6,534 bases of DNA, taken from JBEKYD01 sp049509915 (GTDB taxonomy: Bacteria; Acidobacteriota; Terriglobia; Bryobacterales; Bryobacteraceae). This document shows, one piece after another, positions 5,714-6,534 of this stretch. Within the stretch, counting starts at the first letter, position 1. Each line of letters starts with the position of its first letter. The notes beneath the pieces were generated by a model. It had not been told where the DNA came from. It was given only the letters and a program-made list of their open reading frames with translations, and made no database searches. The stretch covers positions 1-6,534 of the forward strand of contig JBEKZL010000347.1 in the NCBI GenBank assembly GCA_049509915.1, read 5' to 3'. A program made the position numbers and the translations under genes.

Positions 5714-6010
5714 GTCCGGCGGTCCGCCACTCTCGCGTGTAATGAAGTAAAGAAAAGCCGTGAAAATCAAGATCCCCCCCACATAGACCAGGACCTCGTG
5801 CCACTTGCGTTTCGAAGCCAGCGACCGGCGGGTCGTCATGACCTCGTGATCCAGCTTCCCATCCGACGCGGCCGAGCGGAAGCTGAGAAACCGATTGCCG
5901 CAACCCCTGCACCGATACGGATAGAAGGCAAAGAAACTCGCCACCATCTCTATGGGGCGAACCCTATGAGAACGATGGGCGTTGTCGGCGTTGCATTTTG
6001 GACAATTCAC
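5705..6010 (-). CDS. Small zinc-ribbon membrane protein
   Basis: The 101-residue product has two CxxC knuckles, CPKC (3-6) and CRGC (34-37), spaced as in a zinc ribbon, and one transmembrane helix at about 73-91 (VLVYVGGILIFTAFLYFIT). A charged linker rich in Lys and Arg lies between (59-70). The metal ribbon is therefore at the N-terminus, most likely cytoplasmic given the basic flank, and the tail is a short Gly/Pro stretch. The start is GTG at 6010: an in-frame TGA lies only two codons upstream, and the first knuckle begins at residue 3, which fixes the start. It converges with the TPR gene and their stop codons overlap. Similar short zinc-ribbon membrane proteins are widespread as hypothetical proteins; binding partner and role are unknown. 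Confidence 0.75.
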   Translation of the reverse strand: MNCPKCNADNAHRSHRVRPIEMVASFFAFYPYRCRGCGNRFLSFRSAASDGKLDHEVMTTRRSLASKRKWHEVLVYVGGILIFTAFLYFITRESGGPPDGG

Positions 6011-6109
6011 CAGTTTTCAATCCCGACAATGATAGTCCACCGGGACGGGCGGGATTCTCGAATAAGTTTTGGCAGTGAGCCGACTTCAACGAGGTTACAC
6101 TGGGCCAAT

Positions 6110-6266
6110 ATGCGAATGCTCCCGCTCGTTCTCGGTCGCTGCCGCCGTGCTTCTCGCCGCGGCGCAGCCGGCCCGGCCATCGAAGGACTCGCTCCTGGCC
6201 AATGTCGGAACCTACAGCTCACCGCAAGGCCCCGAAGGCAGCCGGAGCAATGGACAGGGCGTTTAT
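6110..6266 (+). pseudogene. Frameshifted, truncated lactonase-type beta-propeller gene remnant
   Basis: The ATG at 6110 opens MRMLPLVL, then a frame change at about 6131-6134 is needed to continue into SVAAAVLLAAAQPARPSKD. Joined, these make a good signal peptide ending near AQPA. It is followed by LLANVGTYSSPQGPEGS and then NGQGVY, which match the N-terminal first blade of secreted 6-phosphogluconolactonase-like (lactonase, seven-bladed propeller) proteins, where Y-V-G-T-Y-T and S-x-GIY are typical. Similarity stops after GQGVY (6266), whereas a complete family member has some 350-400 residues. The break is consistent with loss of a TC dinucleotide in a CTC repeat, and the 3' end seems replaced by unrelated sequence. 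A sequencing error could explain the frameshift but not the truncation. Family identity is from memory of motifs, not from a search. Confidence 0.5.
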
Positions 6267-6534
6267 GAGGCCAGGCGACTGGGAATGAATTGCAAATGGG
6301 GATGGATATTGGCGCTGACGCCCTACGTGACGGTTCCACCCGCAACATCGCCACCATCATTTACGTGATCGCAGGCAAACTCGACCTGTCATCTCAACCC
6401 ACGGGAAATAGCGGCTCCCCTCCGAAAAGTGTAATTGCAGCAGAAGCCTTTTAGGTGCTTGGAGTTGCGGCTTGGCGCAGATTTGAAAGGCACCCCGGCA
6501 TCTGGTTACTTTCGTGTTTCCGACCAAGGAATAC
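6267..6534. other. Unassigned sequence after the lactonase remnant
   Basis: No convincing gene is visible in the last 268 bases. A 52-codon rightward frame at 6296-6454 (starting MGMDIGADALRDGSTRN, ending in TAG) and an open leftward frame entering from the right edge were both read; neither has a recognisable motif or a good ribosome site. Base composition is less GC-rich than in the genes to the left, as expected for decaying or intergenic DNA. Confidence 0.4.

Noticed and set aside
6007..6360. A 117-codon leftward frame overlapping the zinc-ribbon start as TGA/GTG
   Set aside because: The overlap resembles translational coupling, but the peptide is Arg/Pro-rich, without motif, and antisense to the lactonase remnant, so I regard it as coincidence.
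1..6534. CRISPR array, tRNA or rRNA genes
   Set aside because: No regularly spaced repeats, tRNA cloverleaf motifs or rRNA-like conserved stretches were seen on either strand when reading through.

Overview
This window looks like a chromosomal piece of a GC-rich Gram-negative soil-type bacterium, most plausibly an acidobacterium of the Solibacter/Bryobacter kind. That placement is an inference from the style of several products: a NusG/UpxY-like antiterminator with the LLQRSVAVE signature, a FecR-domain protein ending in a glycine/alanine-rich membrane segment, a membrane-anchored J-domain protein with a lipocalin-like C-terminus, and a remnant of a secreted beta-propeller lactonase. It was not tested by any search.

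The left half (129-3119) is read on the minus strand. Its order of transcription is a FecR-domain surface or periplasmic protein (2253-3119), an O-antigen ligase/polymerase-family membrane protein (1002-2174), and a NusG-like specialised antiterminator (129-698). A perfect GC-rich hairpin sits between the first two genes. About 300 bases of non-coding DNA carrying two imperfect 25-base direct repeats separate the second from the third. Together these suggest the edge of an exopolysaccharide or O-antigen locus that continues to the left of the window.

An AT-rich divergent promoter region (3120-3354) separates this group from a rightward two-gene operon. The first gene encodes a J-domain protein with one transmembrane helix and a probably periplasmic beta-rich domain (3355-4482). 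The second encodes a TPR protein with a C-terminal beta-sandwich-like, possibly sugar-binding domain (4479-5708), and the two overlap by ATGA. The TPR gene meets a small leftward gene for a zinc-ribbon membrane protein (5705-6010). Their stop codons overlap in the shared bases TTAG, which lie in the loop and first stem base of a small hairpin.

The right end (6011-6534) holds no convincing intact gene. It contains the 5' end of a frameshifted and truncated lactonase-type gene (6110-6266), followed by sequence I cannot assign.

Overall picture (inference): an envelope-polysaccharide locus with its own processive antiterminator, a polymerase or ligase, and accessory envelope proteins. The divergent J-domain/TPR operon is the least described part and the best candidate for a new accessory system.
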